Shown here: positions 27,879 to 37,057 of the stretch, piece by piece
Layout of the letters: each line of letters opens with the position of its first letter
Position numbering within the stretch: position 1 is the first letter of the stretch
Source: JBAZLV01 sp964586075
GTDB lineage: Bacteria > Nitrospirota > UBA9217
Direction of reading: 5' to 3'
Length of the DNA: 64,000 nt
Assembly: GCA_964586075.1 (NCBI GenBank)
Contig: CAZPGZ010000001.1
Span: forward strand, 184,946-248,945
Made by a program: the position numbers and the translations under genes
Notes under the pieces: model-generated
Databases searched by the model: none
Told to the model about the DNA's origin: nothing
The model's input: the letters and a program-made list of their open reading frames with translations, nothing else

Positions 27879-28539
27879 AAACCCTCAGGATTTGTTGAAA
27901 TCAGGTTCAATGGAGCTCGGAACTGCCCTTTCTCCCGCGCATCTTGATTCTTTTTTTATGTATTTTGCTGAACTCATTAAATGGAATAGTAAAATAAATC
28001 TGACAACTATTACTGATACGCATGAAATCATTATAAAACACGCTCTTGATTCTCTTTCCTATATAAAAGGTTTTGCTCCATCACCTGGGCTACGGTTGCT
28101 CGATTTGGGTTCAGGCGCAGGTTTTCCAGCATTGCCGATTAAAATTGTTCATCCCGAAATAACCGTAACACTCGTGGAATCTGTTAAAAAGAAGGCTGCT
28201 TTTCTCCGGCACATTATCAGGACACTTCAATTATCGTCGGTAGAGGTTCTTGATCAGAGAGCAGAACAGCTTGCAAGTTCGCATCATAATACCTACGATA
28301 TTATAACTGCCAGAGCTTTTGCCGATATGAAAGTTGCTATTTTTACCGCGTTGCCACTGCTAAAACAAAATGGAGTTATTGTTTTAAGCAGAGGGCCAAT
28401 GGAAACATTTGATAGTTTGGACTTGGAAAAATACGGCTTGGTCCTGGAAAATAGAATTAGCCTTATTCTTCCTTATTCGGACCATAAAAGAATGATTTGG
28501 GTTTTCAGAAAGCTCCGTGATGTTCCACGTGGAACATAA
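27865..28539 (+). CDS. rsmG: 16S rRNA (guanine527-N7)-methyltransferase RsmG
   Basis: 224 residues. The SAM motif LDLGSGAGFPALPIKI is near residue 75, and LVESVKKKAAFLRHI and ITARAFADM follow as in RsmG. The ATG at 27865 lies inside the end of mnmG; a second possible start is at 27910. The last codons coincide with a perfect parS palindrome (28521-28536), so the C-terminal DVPRGT is dictated partly by the centromere site. Confidence 0.95.
   Translation: MQTNKNPQDLLKSGSMELGTALSPAHLDSFFMYFAELIKWNSKINLTTITDTHEIIIKHALDSLSYIKGFAPSPGLRLLDLGSGAGFPALPIKIVHPEITVTLVESVKKKAAFLRHIIRTLQLSSVEVLDQRAEQLASSHHNTYDIITARAFADMKVAIFTALPLLKQNGVIVLSRGPMETFDSLDLEKYGLVLENRISLILPYSDHKRMIWVFRKLRDVPRGT
28521..28536. other. 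parS site (ParB-binding centromere site)
   Basis: A perfect palindrome TGTTCCACGTGGAACA, matching the bacterial chromosomal parS consensus, inside the 3' end of rsmG. Confidence 0.9.
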
Positions 28540-28568
28540 ATCCGTCGAATGTAAAAAAGGAACTTCTT

Positions 28569-29636
28569 TTGCTTGAATCAGCACTTACCATACCAACTGC
28601 GTGGCGGGAATTAGCTGCTGAAATTCAAACTGTTCGTGGTCCTGTAATGGTTATAGGCGGACCTGGATCAGGAAAGACAACTTTCTGCCTTTATCTTGCA
28701 GGCCTCTTCTGCAGGGCGGGCAAAAAAGTGGCTTGGATAGATGCGGATCCCGGACAGCCCTTTATCGGACCACCTACAGTGATATCCTTTACACTTTTTC
28801 AAGACACAAATGATCTGCTCAGAAGAAAAAACCCTGCCTTTATGGTATTCATCGGAAATACTTCTCCGGTCGGCCGGCTTTTGGAGATGGTTTCCGGCAT
28901 TCAAAAGCTCTGTTTACTTGCCGCTTCTTCTTCTGCTGAGCTTGTCTTAATTAATACGTGCGGTCTTGTTGCCGGAGGGGCGGCCCGCGATTTAAAATTT
29001 CACGAAATTGACATGCTTTCACCCAGCCATATTGTCGCGCTCCAAAAAGAAAACGAGGTTGAACATTTATTAGCTCCTCATTCACACCGCGCCGGACTTC
29101 TTATTCATCGACTTCCTGTTTCTCCTGATGCTAAGATATCTACCCGTGAGGCCCGCCAATCAGCGCGGGAACAACGGTTTAAGGAATATTTCAGGGGGGC
29201 CGATTTTCAGGAAATAATGCTGCATGATGTTGGTGTTCACGGACCAGGACTTGGAACGGGGGAGCGCCTCGGGTTTCGGGACATAAACTCACTTTCAAAA
29301 ATTCTTCAAAGTATCGTTATCCACGCGGAGCTCGCTGCTGACAGGTTGTTCCTGCTGGTTGAAGGAAATTACCTTGCTGATGAGCTTTTTGCAGCTAAAC
29401 AGCAATATAATGTTCGGGAAATTTCTATTCTTAAGAATTCCGAGTTAGATCATTTGCTCATAGGTTTGAGTGATGACCGAAATCTCTGCCTCGGGCTTGG
29501 AATACTGCGCAGTATAGACTTAAAAGAGCTGTCAATTCGGGTAATAACTCCGTTACGAGATATTTCTAGTGTCAGGCACGTGTCGTTGGGCTCATTGCGA
29601 GTAAGCCCAACGGGAAAAGAACTAGGCCTACTATAG
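28569..29636 (+). CDS. Clp1/Grc3-type polynucleotide kinase-like P-loop protein
   Basis: 355 residues. Walker A is GGPGSGKTTFCLYLAG (residues 34-49) and a Walker B-like site is WIDADPGQPFIGPPT, followed by VFIGNTSPVGR and LINTCGLV, the signature of the Clp1/Grc3/NOL9 family. Eukaryotic and archaeal members phosphorylate RNA 5'-hydroxyl ends. A role in RNA repair or processing is inferred for this bacterial one. The start is TTG, preceded by AAGGA about 8 bases upstream. It is oddly placed between rsmG and parA, with a parS site on each side. Confidence 0.75.
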   Translation: MLESALTIPTAWRELAAEIQTVRGPVMVIGGPGSGKTTFCLYLAGLFCRAGKKVAWIDADPGQPFIGPPTVISFTLFQDTNDLLRRKNPAFMVFIGNTSPVGRLLEMVSGIQKLCLLAASSSAELVLINTCGLVAGGAARDLKFHEIDMLSPSHIVALQKENEVEHLLAPHSHRAGLLIHRLPVSPDAKISTREARQSAREQRFKEYFRGADFQEIMLHDVGVHGPGLGTGERLGFRDINSLSKILQSIVIHAELAADRLFLLVEGNYLADELFAAKQQYNVREISILKNSELDHLLIGLSDDRNLCLGLGILRSIDLKELSIRVITPLRDISSVRHVSLGSLRVSPTGKELGLL

Positions 29637-29640
29637 ACTG

Positions 29641-29660
29641 ATTGTTCCACGTGGAACAAT
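29641..29660. other. parS site (ParB-binding centromere site)
   Basis: The 16-bp core TGTTCCACGTGGAACA (29643-29658) is extended to a 20-bp perfect palindrome, 5 bases after the kinase stop codon and 158 bp before parA. Confidence 0.92.
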
Positions 29661-29817
29661 TTCCAAACGGAATAAAACACAAAATCCTCATACGCTTACG
29701 TGTCGCTTGCAGTCATCTCAGACAACATATTTTCTTAATTTTTCCTTCCATTTATTATTATCCTATGGTAAATTAGTACGGTTAAGACACTGCAGCACGA
29801 GGAGACGCTGAAAACGC

Positions 29818-30594
29818 ATGGGCAGAATAATCGCTATAGCAAATCAAAAAGGCGGTGTTGGAAAAACCACAACAACGGTCAACATGGCTGCGTCACTTGC
29901 TGCTGCTGAAAAACGGGTCTTGCTCATTGACTCCGATCCGCAGGGAAATTCCACAAGCGGCATGGGAATAGACAGAGCTGAGATTAACGGCAGCACCTAT
30001 GATTTGTTTACAGGAAAAAAATCTCTCCAGGAAATAAAAAAAACAACTCATTTTCCCTGGCTGGATGTTGTTCCTGCAGGCATTGATCTCGTCGGTGTTG
30101 AAGTAGAACTTATCCAGATGATATCGCGTGAACGGGTGCTCAAAAAAGCCTTGGATGCACACATAAGCAATTATGATTATATTTTTATTGATTGCCCGCC
30201 ATCCCTTGGCCTGCTAACTGTTAACGCTCTTACTGCCGCCGACGGCGTACTAATCCCGGTACAATGCGAATACTACGCTCTGGAAGGTTTGACCGCTCTT
30301 ACGAACACAATCAAGCTTATCAAACAGGATCTAAACCCAAACCTGGTCATTGAGGGCGTTCTTCTTACAATGTACGACAGCAGAAACAATCTGGCAGAAC
30401 AGGTTGCCCAGGAAGTACGCAAATACTTCGGGAATAAAGTGTATACAACCATTATCCCTCGGAATGTGTCGTTAAGCGAAGCTCCGAGCCACGGCAAACC
30501 TGTTTTGTTGTATGATATTCGTTCCCGAGGAGCCCAAAGCTACCTGGAGCTCGCAAAGGAGGTTCTGACCCATGCAAAAAGTGGCGCTCGGTAA
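29818..30594 (+). CDS. parA: chromosome partitioning ATPase ParA (Soj)
   Basis: 258 residues. The deviant Walker A motif KGGVGKTTTTVNMAASLA is at residues 10-27, with DSDPQGN and IDCPPSLGLLTVNAL following. ParA drives origin segregation by ATP-dependent binding to the nucleoid under control of ParB. Its 3' end overlaps parB by 23 bp. GAGGAG lies about 14 bases before the ATG, further than usual. Confidence 0.95.
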   Translation: MGRIIAIANQKGGVGKTTTTVNMAASLAAAEKRVLLIDSDPQGNSTSGMGIDRAEINGSTYDLFTGKKSLQEIKKTTHFPWLDVVPAGIDLVGVEVELIQMISRERVLKKALDAHISNYDYIFIDCPPSLGLLTVNALTAADGVLIPVQCEYYALEGLTALTNTIKLIKQDLNPNLVIEGVLLTMYDSRNNLAEQVAQEVRKYFGNKVYTTIIPRNVSLSEAPSHGKPVLLYDIRSRGAQSYLELAKEVLTHAKSGAR

Positions 30595-31417
30595 AGGCCT
30601 CGGAGCTCTGATTCCGGATCTGTCCACGCTGGATGACAATGAACGCAAAGCGCTCGGCATTACAGAAATTGAGTTGGATAAAATAATACCGAATGAATAT
30701 CAGCCGCGTAAAACTTTTAATGATGATAAATTGAACGAGCTGGCCGCATCAATAAAAGAGCAAGGTGTTATACAACCCATTATTGTTCATAAGGCAGGCA
30801 GCGGTTACCAATTAATTGCCGGTGAACGCCGCTGGCGCGCATCGCGACTTGCCGGGCTCAAAAGCATTCCCGCCATTGTTAAAGAAGCCACCAAGCGTGA
30901 ACTTCTTGAGATGGCTTTGATCGAAAACGTGCAGCGGGAAGATCTCAACCCGCTCGAGGCGGCGGAAGCATACAAACGGCTGCAGGATGAATTCAAACTT
31001 ACTCAGGATGACCTCGCAAAGCGCGTTGGAAAAGAGCGGTCAACTGTTACAAATTTTCTGCGCCTCCTGGGACTTCCGAAAGAGGTAAAGCAGGAGATTG
31101 CCTCCGGTCTGCTCAGCATGGGCCATGCGAAAGCAATCCTGTCGCTTGAGCGTACCCGTGATCAAATTCTGGCCGCAGCATTGATTATAAAAAAAGGACT
31201 CTCAGTTCGTGAGGCAGAAGCACTTTCAACCCGCCTCAGGAAACCCTCGAAAGAAAAAAAGACGGTTCAGAACCAGGAAATCAACTTTGTCGAAGAACGG
31301 CTCAGAAAGGCACTCGGTACCAAAGTCAGCATATCGCCGAAATCCAAAGGCGGCAGAATAGTGATCGAATACTATTCATCTGAGGAACTGGATCGTTTGC
31401 TTGATAAAATCTGCTAA
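30572..31417 (+). CDS. parB: chromosome partitioning protein ParB (Spo0J)
   Basis: 281 residues. The N-terminal CTPase/nuclease-like domain has IIPNEYQPRKTF and the arginine patch GERRWRASRL, then ALIENVQREDLNPLEAAEAY. The HTH (DLAKRVGKERSTVTNFLRLL) reads parS, and a short C-terminal dimerisation domain follows. Two matching parS sites lie within 2.1 kb upstream. It starts inside parA with GGAGG 9 bases upstream. Confidence 0.95.
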   Translation: MQKVALGKGLGALIPDLSTLDDNERKALGITEIELDKIIPNEYQPRKTFNDDKLNELAASIKEQGVIQPIIVHKAGSGYQLIAGERRWRASRLAGLKSIPAIVKEATKRELLEMALIENVQREDLNPLEAAEAYKRLQDEFKLTQDDLAKRVGKERSTVTNFLRLLGLPKEVKQEIASGLLSMGHAKAILSLERTRDQILAAALIIKKGLSVREAEALSTRLRKPSKEKKTVQNQEINFVEERLRKALGTKVSISPKSKGGRIVIEYYSSEELDRLLDKIC

Positions 31418-31476
31418 CGAAAGAATGAACAGCAACTGGGAAAAGATTTGTACCATTTTTTTACAGGAGGAGTTAC

Positions 31477-31872
31477 ATGCTTAAAAAAGGATCTGGCACA
31501 CCTGAACAGGCGGAAATCACCGCCTTCCTTGGAAAGGGCACGGAGTTCAAAGGTGTTCTCAGCTTTGAAGGAACGATCCGAGTTGACGGCAAGGTAGATG
31601 GCGAAATCGTGTCCAAAGACACGCTCATTGCGGGAGACGGGGCCTTTCTGCAGGGTGAAATATCCGTCGGAACAATTATTTCAAGCGGCAGAATCGTCGG
31701 GAACATCAATGCCAGTCAAAAAGTGCATATTCTTGCCCCTGGAATCATAGAAGGCAATATAAAAACCCCCAAGCTCATTATTGAAGAAGGGGTCACCTTT
31801 GACGGCAAATGCGAAATGGCTGGTGAAAAAAAAGCTGTTGAGCAAAAGGTCGTGTCTTTGACAGACCGGTAA
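31477..31872 (+). CDS. bactofilin family cytoskeletal protein
   Basis: 131 residues with the bactofilin beta-helix pattern: FLGKGTEFKGVLSFEGTIRVDGKVDGEI, then repeated glycine-spaced strands to LIIEEGVTFDGKCEM. Bactofilins polymerise without nucleotide and organise envelope enzymes or ParAB at cell poles. The adjacency to parAB fits the latter. The N-terminal tail is short and there is no membrane segment. GGAGG precedes the ATG. Confidence 0.9.
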   Translation: MLKKGSGTPEQAEITAFLGKGTEFKGVLSFEGTIRVDGKVDGEIVSKDTLIAGDGAFLQGEISVGTIISSGRIVGNINASQKVHILAPGIIEGNIKTPKLIIEEGVTFDGKCEMAGEKKAVEQKVVSLTDR

Positions 31873-32006
31873 GAATTGACGGCTTTTGTGCACCTGCAGG
31901 CCTCCGTTTAGCCGTACTCTGCTCCGAAGAGAAGAAAAGGCTTTCGACCATCGTGCACGTTATCTATTAAATCCTAAACCCGAACTATGGCGAACAATTA
32001 CTGCAT

Positions 32007-35000
32007 ATGATAATCCTTCATTGCTATCGCACTCCGGCACTCTCTGCCTATCAGACAGCTGAGTTGCTCAGTAGTGCTCAAGAAAAAGTCTCCACCGCTA
32101 TTAAAGGAATCGATACGGAATTCTGTTTCAACATTGCTGCCTCTGCCCCTCTGGTTCAAGAAGAAAAACAATTGGTCCGCTGGCTACTTGCAGAAACGTT
32201 CGAGCCCGGAAATTTTTCAGAAGAGAGCTTTCTCCGTTCACGCTTTGCAACCGAAAAACAACAGGTGATTCTGGAGGTCGGGCCTCGATTGAATTTCACC
32301 ACAGCCTGGTCGACAAACGCCGTATCTGTCTGCCGTTCTGCAGGCCTCAAAAAAATTTCCCGCATCGAACGATCGCGCCGGTATCTGCTCACGCTTGACA
32401 ACGGTACAGCGGCATTGGCAGAGCTCAAATCCGCGTTTCTCGCGCTTGTTCATGACCGCATGACGGAATGTCCATATCCTGAAACGCTCCAGACGTTCGA
32501 AACAGGGGCCAAACCTGCGCCCACCTACATCATTCCACTTATTGAAGAGGGCCGGACTGTACTCGAAAAAATTAACATCGAGATGGGGTTGGGGCTTGAT
32601 GATTGGGACCTTGATTACTACACAAATCTTTTCGTGCGGGAAATCAAACGAAACCCGACGAATGTCGAGTGTTTCGATCTTTCGCAGTCAAACAGCGAAC
32701 ACTCACGCCACTGGTTTTTCCGGGGCCGGCTTATTGTAGACGGAAAAGAAGTTCCTGACACGCTTATGAGCCTCGTCAAATCAACGTACGAAGCAAACAA
32801 AAACAACAGCGTTATAGCATTTTGTGACAATTCAAGCGCCATCAAAGGATATGCAATAACCACAATTGTGCCGAAAAATCTTTCCGGCCCCTCCTCGTTC
32901 CGTGAAACCTCCAAAACGCATCATTTTATTCTCACGGCCGAGACCCACAACTTTCCGTCTGGCGTCGCGCCGTTTCCCGGCGCCGAAACCGGAACCGGCG
33001 GACGCATCCGCGATGTGCTCGGCACGGGAACCGGCGGCCTTGTTGTTGCGGGCACCGCTGCATATTGCGTCGGCAATCTTCGCATTCCTGGCTATTCACT
33101 GCCCTGGGAAGACGCCGGTTATTCATATCCAAATAATTTTGCCTCTCCGCTTGCCATCGAAATAGAGGCAAGTAACGGCGCATCAGACTACGGAAACAAG
33201 TTCGGCGAGCCGGTTATTCAGGGTTTCACGCGCTCGTTCGGGCTTCGGCTACCCGACGGTGAACGCAGAGAGTGGATCAAACCCATTATGTTCAGTGCCG
33301 GCATCGGCCAGATCGATGCCCGCCACACGTCTAAATCCGATCCTGAAAAAGGCATGCTGGTTGTTAAAGTCGGCGGCCCCGCCTACCGCATCGGCATGGG
33401 CGGCGGTGCCGCGTCGTCCATGATCCAGGGTGAAAACATAGCAGAACTCGACTTCAATGCCGTGCAGCGGGGAGATGCGGAAATGGAGCAGAAGCTCCAT
33501 CGGATCATCCGGGCGTGCGTCGAGTACGGAGACAAAAATCCCATTGTCAGCATTCATGACCAGGGGGCGGGAGGCAACTGCAATGTGGTAAAAGAGCTGG
33601 TCCACCCTGCGGGCGCCAGAGTTGAAGTCAGGAAAATCATTTTAGGCGACGAAACACTTTCCGTGCTCGAAATATGGGGAGCAGAATACCAGGAACAGGT
33701 TGCTCTCCTGCTGCGGCCTGAACATGCGCCGTTGTTCGAAACGCTCTGCAGCCGGGAGAAAGTCCCCGTCGCCTTTATCGGAACGGTTACCGGCGATGGA
33801 CACATTGTGTTGCACGACGAAACAGATGGCTCCACGCCCGTAAATCTGGAACTCTCGAAAGTGCTGGGCGATATGCCGCAGAAAGTTTTTAACTTGGATG
33901 GAAAAGCCACCACCCTCCGGCCCCTCAACCTGCCGGACGGTCTGACCGTCCGGTCAGCGCTGGACCGCGTGCTCCGGCTCCTGTCGGTGGGTTCAAAGCG
34001 CTTCCTCGTAAACAAAGTCGACAGGTCGGTAACCGGTCTTATTGCGCGGCAGCAGTGTGCGGGTCCTCTTCAGCTGACCGTCTCCGACGTCGCGGTTATT
34101 GCACAATCACACTTCAGCCTGACCGGCGCAGCAATCTCCATTGGAGAACAACCGATCAAGGAATTCCTTGACCCTGCTGCAATGGCGCGCATGAGTGTCG
34201 GCGAAGCGCTGACAAATATTATCTGGGCACAAGTGAGCAAGCTCGAAGATGTTCGCTGCTCCGCTAATTGGATGTGGGCCCCGAAGCTCCCGGGAGAAGG
34301 GGCCAGACTGTATCATGCGGCAGTGGCAATGCGAGATCTTATGATAAAACTCGGTATTGCCGTTGACGGCGGCAAAGACAGCCTCTCCATGGCGGCAAAA
34401 GTAATAAACAAGGACAATTCGAGCGAAACCGTGAAGTCACCGGGTACGCTTGTCATCTCAGCCTACGCCACCTGCCCGGATATAACGAAAACGATCACTC
34501 CGGACCTCAAAGAACCGGGTAACAGCAATCTTCTGTTCATTGACCTCGGAAACGGAAGAAACCACCTTGGGGGATCCGCTCTCGCGCACGTTTTCAGCCA
34601 GGTCGGCAATCAAGCCCCGGATCTCGACGACCCTGATTTGCTGGTTCGTGTGTTTAACGCAATCCAAACGCTAATCACTAAGGAGTTGATTCTTTCCGGC
34701 CACGACCGATCCGATGGCGGTCTCATAACAACGCTGCTAGAAATGGCATTTGCAGGAAACTGCGGAATCGACGTGAACCTTGAATCAGAAACTGGCGATG
34801 CAATAGCCCCGCTTTTTTCCGAAGAACTGGGCCTCGTAGTGGAATATCGACCGTCCAACGAGTCCTTGATCCGCTCCGTTTTGCAAGAAGCATCTGTGCC
34901 ATATGCTGTTCTCGGCAAAAGCACTGCAGAAAAAAAGATATCCATCTCGATAAACAATACCCGTGTTCTTTCGGAAGATATGCGCGTTTTGAGGAATATC

Positions 35001-35954
35001 TGGGAAGAAACAAGCCACCGGCTCGACCAGCTGCAACGCAACCCAAAAAATATTCTCGATGAACAGAACAATATTTATGACCGCAAAGGTCCGTCTTATA
35101 CCATTCCATTTGAACCATCTCCGACGAACACCAGCATCCTTCGGGGTAATGCAAAATATAAAGTTGCCGTCCTGCGCGAAGAAGGGAGTAACGGCGATCG
35201 CGAAATGATCTCCTCCTTCTATCTTGCCGGATTTGATCCGTACGATGTCACCATGACAGACCTGCTTGAGGAGCGGATTTCCCTGGAACAGTTCAGGGGC
35301 GTTGTCTTCGTAGGCGGCTTCAGCTATGCGGACGTGTTCGACTCGGCAAAGGGATGGGCCGCCAGCATCCGTTTCAACAAAAACGTTTGGCAGCAATTCG
35401 AGGCTTTTTACCAACGCCCGGACACCTTCAGCCTCGGTGTCTGCAATGGATGCCAGCTTATGGCTCTCATTGGATGGGTACCCTGGCGTGGAATTGCAGA
35501 CGATCTTCAGCCGCGCTTCATCCACAATGTTTCAGGCAGGTTTGAATCTCGATTTTCGACGGTAAAAATTCTCCGAAGCCCTGCCATCATGCTCCAGGGC
35601 ATGGAGAACTCTGTTCTCGGAATCTGGGTGGCCCACGGCGAAGGCAGGGCCTATTTCCCGGACAAGGGAATTTTCAACGAAAGTGAGTTCGGTCTTGCTC
35701 CAATTCGTTATGTTGATGACTTGTCGCAGATCACCGAAGCATATCCTTTTAATCCGAACGGTTCACCTGCCGGCATTGCCGGCCTCTGCTCGCCGGACGG
35801 ACGCCATTTAGCCATGATGCCGCATCCTGAACGCGCAGTACTCACCTGGCAGTGGGGTTGGATGCCTGAAAATCTCAAAAAATCGCTGAGCGCTTCTCCC
35901 TGGCTTAAAATGTTCCAAAACGCACGGGAATGGTGTGAAAAAAACACCAAGTGA
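32007..35954 (+). CDS. purL: phosphoribosylformylglycinamidine synthase, long single-chain form
   Basis: 1315 residues. This is the fourth step of purine synthesis, using glutamine and ATP to make FGAM. The N-terminal PurS-like region is followed by the two AIRS-like halves (ETHNFPSGVAPFPGAETGTGG, DQGAGGNCNVVKEL, VGEALTNI, DGGKDSLSMAA) and a C-terminal class I glutaminase with VCNGCQLM (nucleophile Cys) and PHPERAV. So PurL and PurQ are fused, as in Proteobacteria. There is no clear Shine-Dalgarno sequence; the ATG at 32007 is the first in frame. No purine riboswitch was seen in the 134-bp upstream gap. Confidence 0.95.
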   Translation: MIILHCYRTPALSAYQTAELLSSAQEKVSTAIKGIDTEFCFNIAASAPLVQEEKQLVRWLLAETFEPGNFSEESFLRSRFATEKQQVILEVGPRLNFTTAWSTNAVSVCRSAGLKKISRIERSRRYLLTLDNGTAALAELKSAFLALVHDRMTECPYPETLQTFETGAKPAPTYIIPLIEEGRTVLEKINIEMGLGLDDWDLDYYTNLFVREIKRNPTNVECFDLSQSNSEHSRHWFFRGRLIVDGKEVPDTLMSLVKSTYEANKNNSVIAFCDNSSAIKGYAITTIVPKNLSGPSSFRETSKTHHFILTAETHNFPSGVAPFPGAETGTGGRIRDVLGTGTGGLVVAGTAAYCVGNLRIPGYSLPWEDAGYSYPNNFASPLAIEIEASNGASDYGNKFGEPVIQGFTRSFGLRLPDGERREWIKPIMFSAGIGQIDARHTSKSDPEKGMLVVKVGGPAYRIGMGGGAASSMIQGENIAELDFNAVQRGDAEMEQKLHRIIRACVEYGDKNPIVSIHDQGAGGNCNVVKELVHPAGARVEVRKIILGDETLSVLEIWGAEYQEQVALLLRPEHAPLFETLCSREKVPVAFIGTVTGDGHIVLHDETDGSTPVNLELSKVLGDMPQKVFNLDGKATTLRPLNLPDGLTVRSALDRVLRLLSVGSKRFLVNKVDRSVTGLIARQQCAGPLQLTVSDVAVIAQSHFSLTGAAISIGEQPIKEFLDPAAMARMSVGEALTNIIWAQVSKLEDVRCSANWMWAPKLPGEGARLYHAAVAMRDLMIKLGIAVDGGKDSLSMAAKVINKDNSSETVKSPGTLVISAYATCPDITKTITPDLKEPGNSNLLFIDLGNGRNHLGGSALAHVFSQVGNQAPDLDDPDLLVRVFNAIQTLITKELILSGHDRSDGGLITTLLEMAFAGNCGIDVNLESETGDAIAPLFSEELGLVVEYRPSNESLIRSVLQEASVPYAVLGKSTAEKKISISINNTRVLSEDMRVLRNIWEETSHRLDQLQRNPKNILDEQNNIYDRKGPSYTIPFEPSPTNTSILRGNAKYKVAVLREEGSNGDREMISSFYLAGFDPYDVTMTDLLEERISLEQFRGVVFVGGFSYADVFDSAKGWAASIRFNKNVWQQFEAFYQRPDTFSLGVCNGCQLMALIGWVPWRGIADDLQPRFIHNVSGRFESRFSTVKILRSPAIMLQGMENSVLGIWVAHGEGRAYFPDKGIFNESEFGLAPIRYVDDLSQITEAYPFNPNGSPAGIAGLCSPDGRHLAMMPHPERAVLTWQWGWMPENLKKSLSASPWLKMFQNAREWCEKNTK

Positions 35955-36022
35955 TCACAGACCCGAGAAGTCAGTTATAATTTAAATACGGCGGTGTGCA
36001 TGCTGATACAAGGGAGGGCAAC

Positions 36023-36196
36023 ATGGTGAAAAGCACATGCAGCGGAAACCATTCCTGCCACTTGTGCATTCTGGCAACCAAAGGTCTGTTTGATGAAATA
36101 AAAAAGCTTACTAAGAATCCGAAATTTATCTGTTTTAACTGCGGCAGGGTTGCAGACTCAAGTAAAAATATCTGCAATCCAATGCCGCTCGATTAA
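36023..36196 (+). CDS. small cysteine-rich (zinc-ribbon-like) protein
   Basis: 57 residues with CSGNHSCHLC at the start, then FICFNCGRVADSSKNICNP. The paired cysteines could bind zinc or an Fe-S cluster. GGGAGG sits ideally before this ATG, which is why the upstream in-frame start is rejected. It lies 68 bp after purL on the same strand and converges with rlpA. The family is not recognised beyond small Cys-rich proteins of anaerobes. Confidence 0.65.
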   Translation: MVKSTCSGNHSCHLCILATKGLFDEIKKLTKNPKFICFNCGRVADSSKNICNPMPLD

Positions 36197-36202
36197 ACGA
36201 TA

Positions 36203-36949
36203 TCAGTCAAGCGATACGACAAAACTGCCTGCGTACCCCAGCTCTGCAAATTTTTCTTCTGCCTGCTCGGCAGATTCCAGTGTAGTATATCGCCCGGCAT
36301 AAACTCGGTAAAAAAGTTCCCCGTTTACATCGGTAAGGCGGATATCTGAAAAGCCAAAGCGTTTTTTCATTTCACCTGATAATCGTTGCGCGTTTCCCTG
36401 CTCCTTGAATGAACCAACCTGAACGGTAAACGTTCCCTGATTATAAACAGGCTGCTTTATGGAAGCCGTATCTGCAGCATCTGTCTGCCGATACCCTAAC
36501 GCTTCAATTCTGACAAAAGCCGTCCCTGCGATGTCAACTCCAAGTGTCTTTGCCGCTGCATACGATAAGTCGATAATTCTTCCCTTTACAAAGGGACCGC
36601 GGTCATTTATCCGCACGACTGTTTCGCGTCGATTATGTATATTGTAAACTCTTACATATACTCCCAAAGGAAGCGTTTTATGCGCGGCCGTTTGTGCATA
36701 CATATCATACTTTTCGCCATTACTGGTCTTTTTTCCGTGAAAATCCTTTCCATACCAGCTGGCCATCCCGGTTTGTACAAACCGTTCATGCGTTTGAAGC
36801 GGTTCATATCGCTGCCCAAATACGGTATACGGTCTTTGCGTTGCTTTTGTGCCTGCCGGCATGTCTGATTGCCAGGTTGTGCTCAATTTTTTTGTAGAGC
36901 AGGATGACAGGATCAACAGACAACAAAACAAAAGCATTGTTTTATACAT
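36203..36949 (-). CDS. rlpA: RlpA-family septal lytic transglycosylase lipoprotein with SPOR domain
   Basis: 248 residues. Lipobox LILSSC is near residue 17. The double-psi beta-barrel has GMASWYGKDFHGKKTSNGE and VRINDRGPFVKGRIIDLSYA with the catalytic aspartate region. A SPOR domain (about 170-248, FTVQVGSFKEQGNAQRLSG) binds denuded septal peptidoglycan. It cleaves glycan strands lacking stem peptides in characterised members. Confidence 0.92.
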   Translation of the reverse strand: MYKTMLLFCCLLILSSCSTKKLSTTWQSDMPAGTKATQRPYTVFGQRYEPLQTHERFVQTGMASWYGKDFHGKKTSNGEKYDMYAQTAAHKTLPLGVYVRVYNIHNRRETVVRINDRGPFVKGRIIDLSYAAAKTLGVDIAGTAFVRIEALGYRQTDAADTASIKQPVYNQGTFTVQVGSFKEQGNAQRLSGEMKKRFGFSDIRLTDVNGELFYRVYAGRYTTLESAEQAEEKFAELGYAGSFVVSLD

Positions 36950-36984
36950 TTCGAAACTACTCCTGTATGATGAACGGTAAATTA

Positions 36985-36997
36985 TTCTATAATAGAA
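36985..36997. promoter_or_regulatory. TATAAT box within a small palindrome upstream of osmC
   Basis: TTCTAT-A-ATAGAA is a 6-1-6 inverted repeat that contains TATAAT (36988-36993) in the divergent rlpA/osmC gap. It could be a -10 box under a repressor. No good -35 was found. Confidence 0.3.
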
Positions 36998-37057
36998 ATA
37001 CTACCGCGTAAACAGCAAGTAAAAAAACGTACCAAACAAAAAAAGAAGGAGGATTTA

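Noticed and set aside
31873..32006. purine riboswitch before purL
   Set aside because: I looked for the conserved junction and loop-loop pattern and found none; no terminator is present either.
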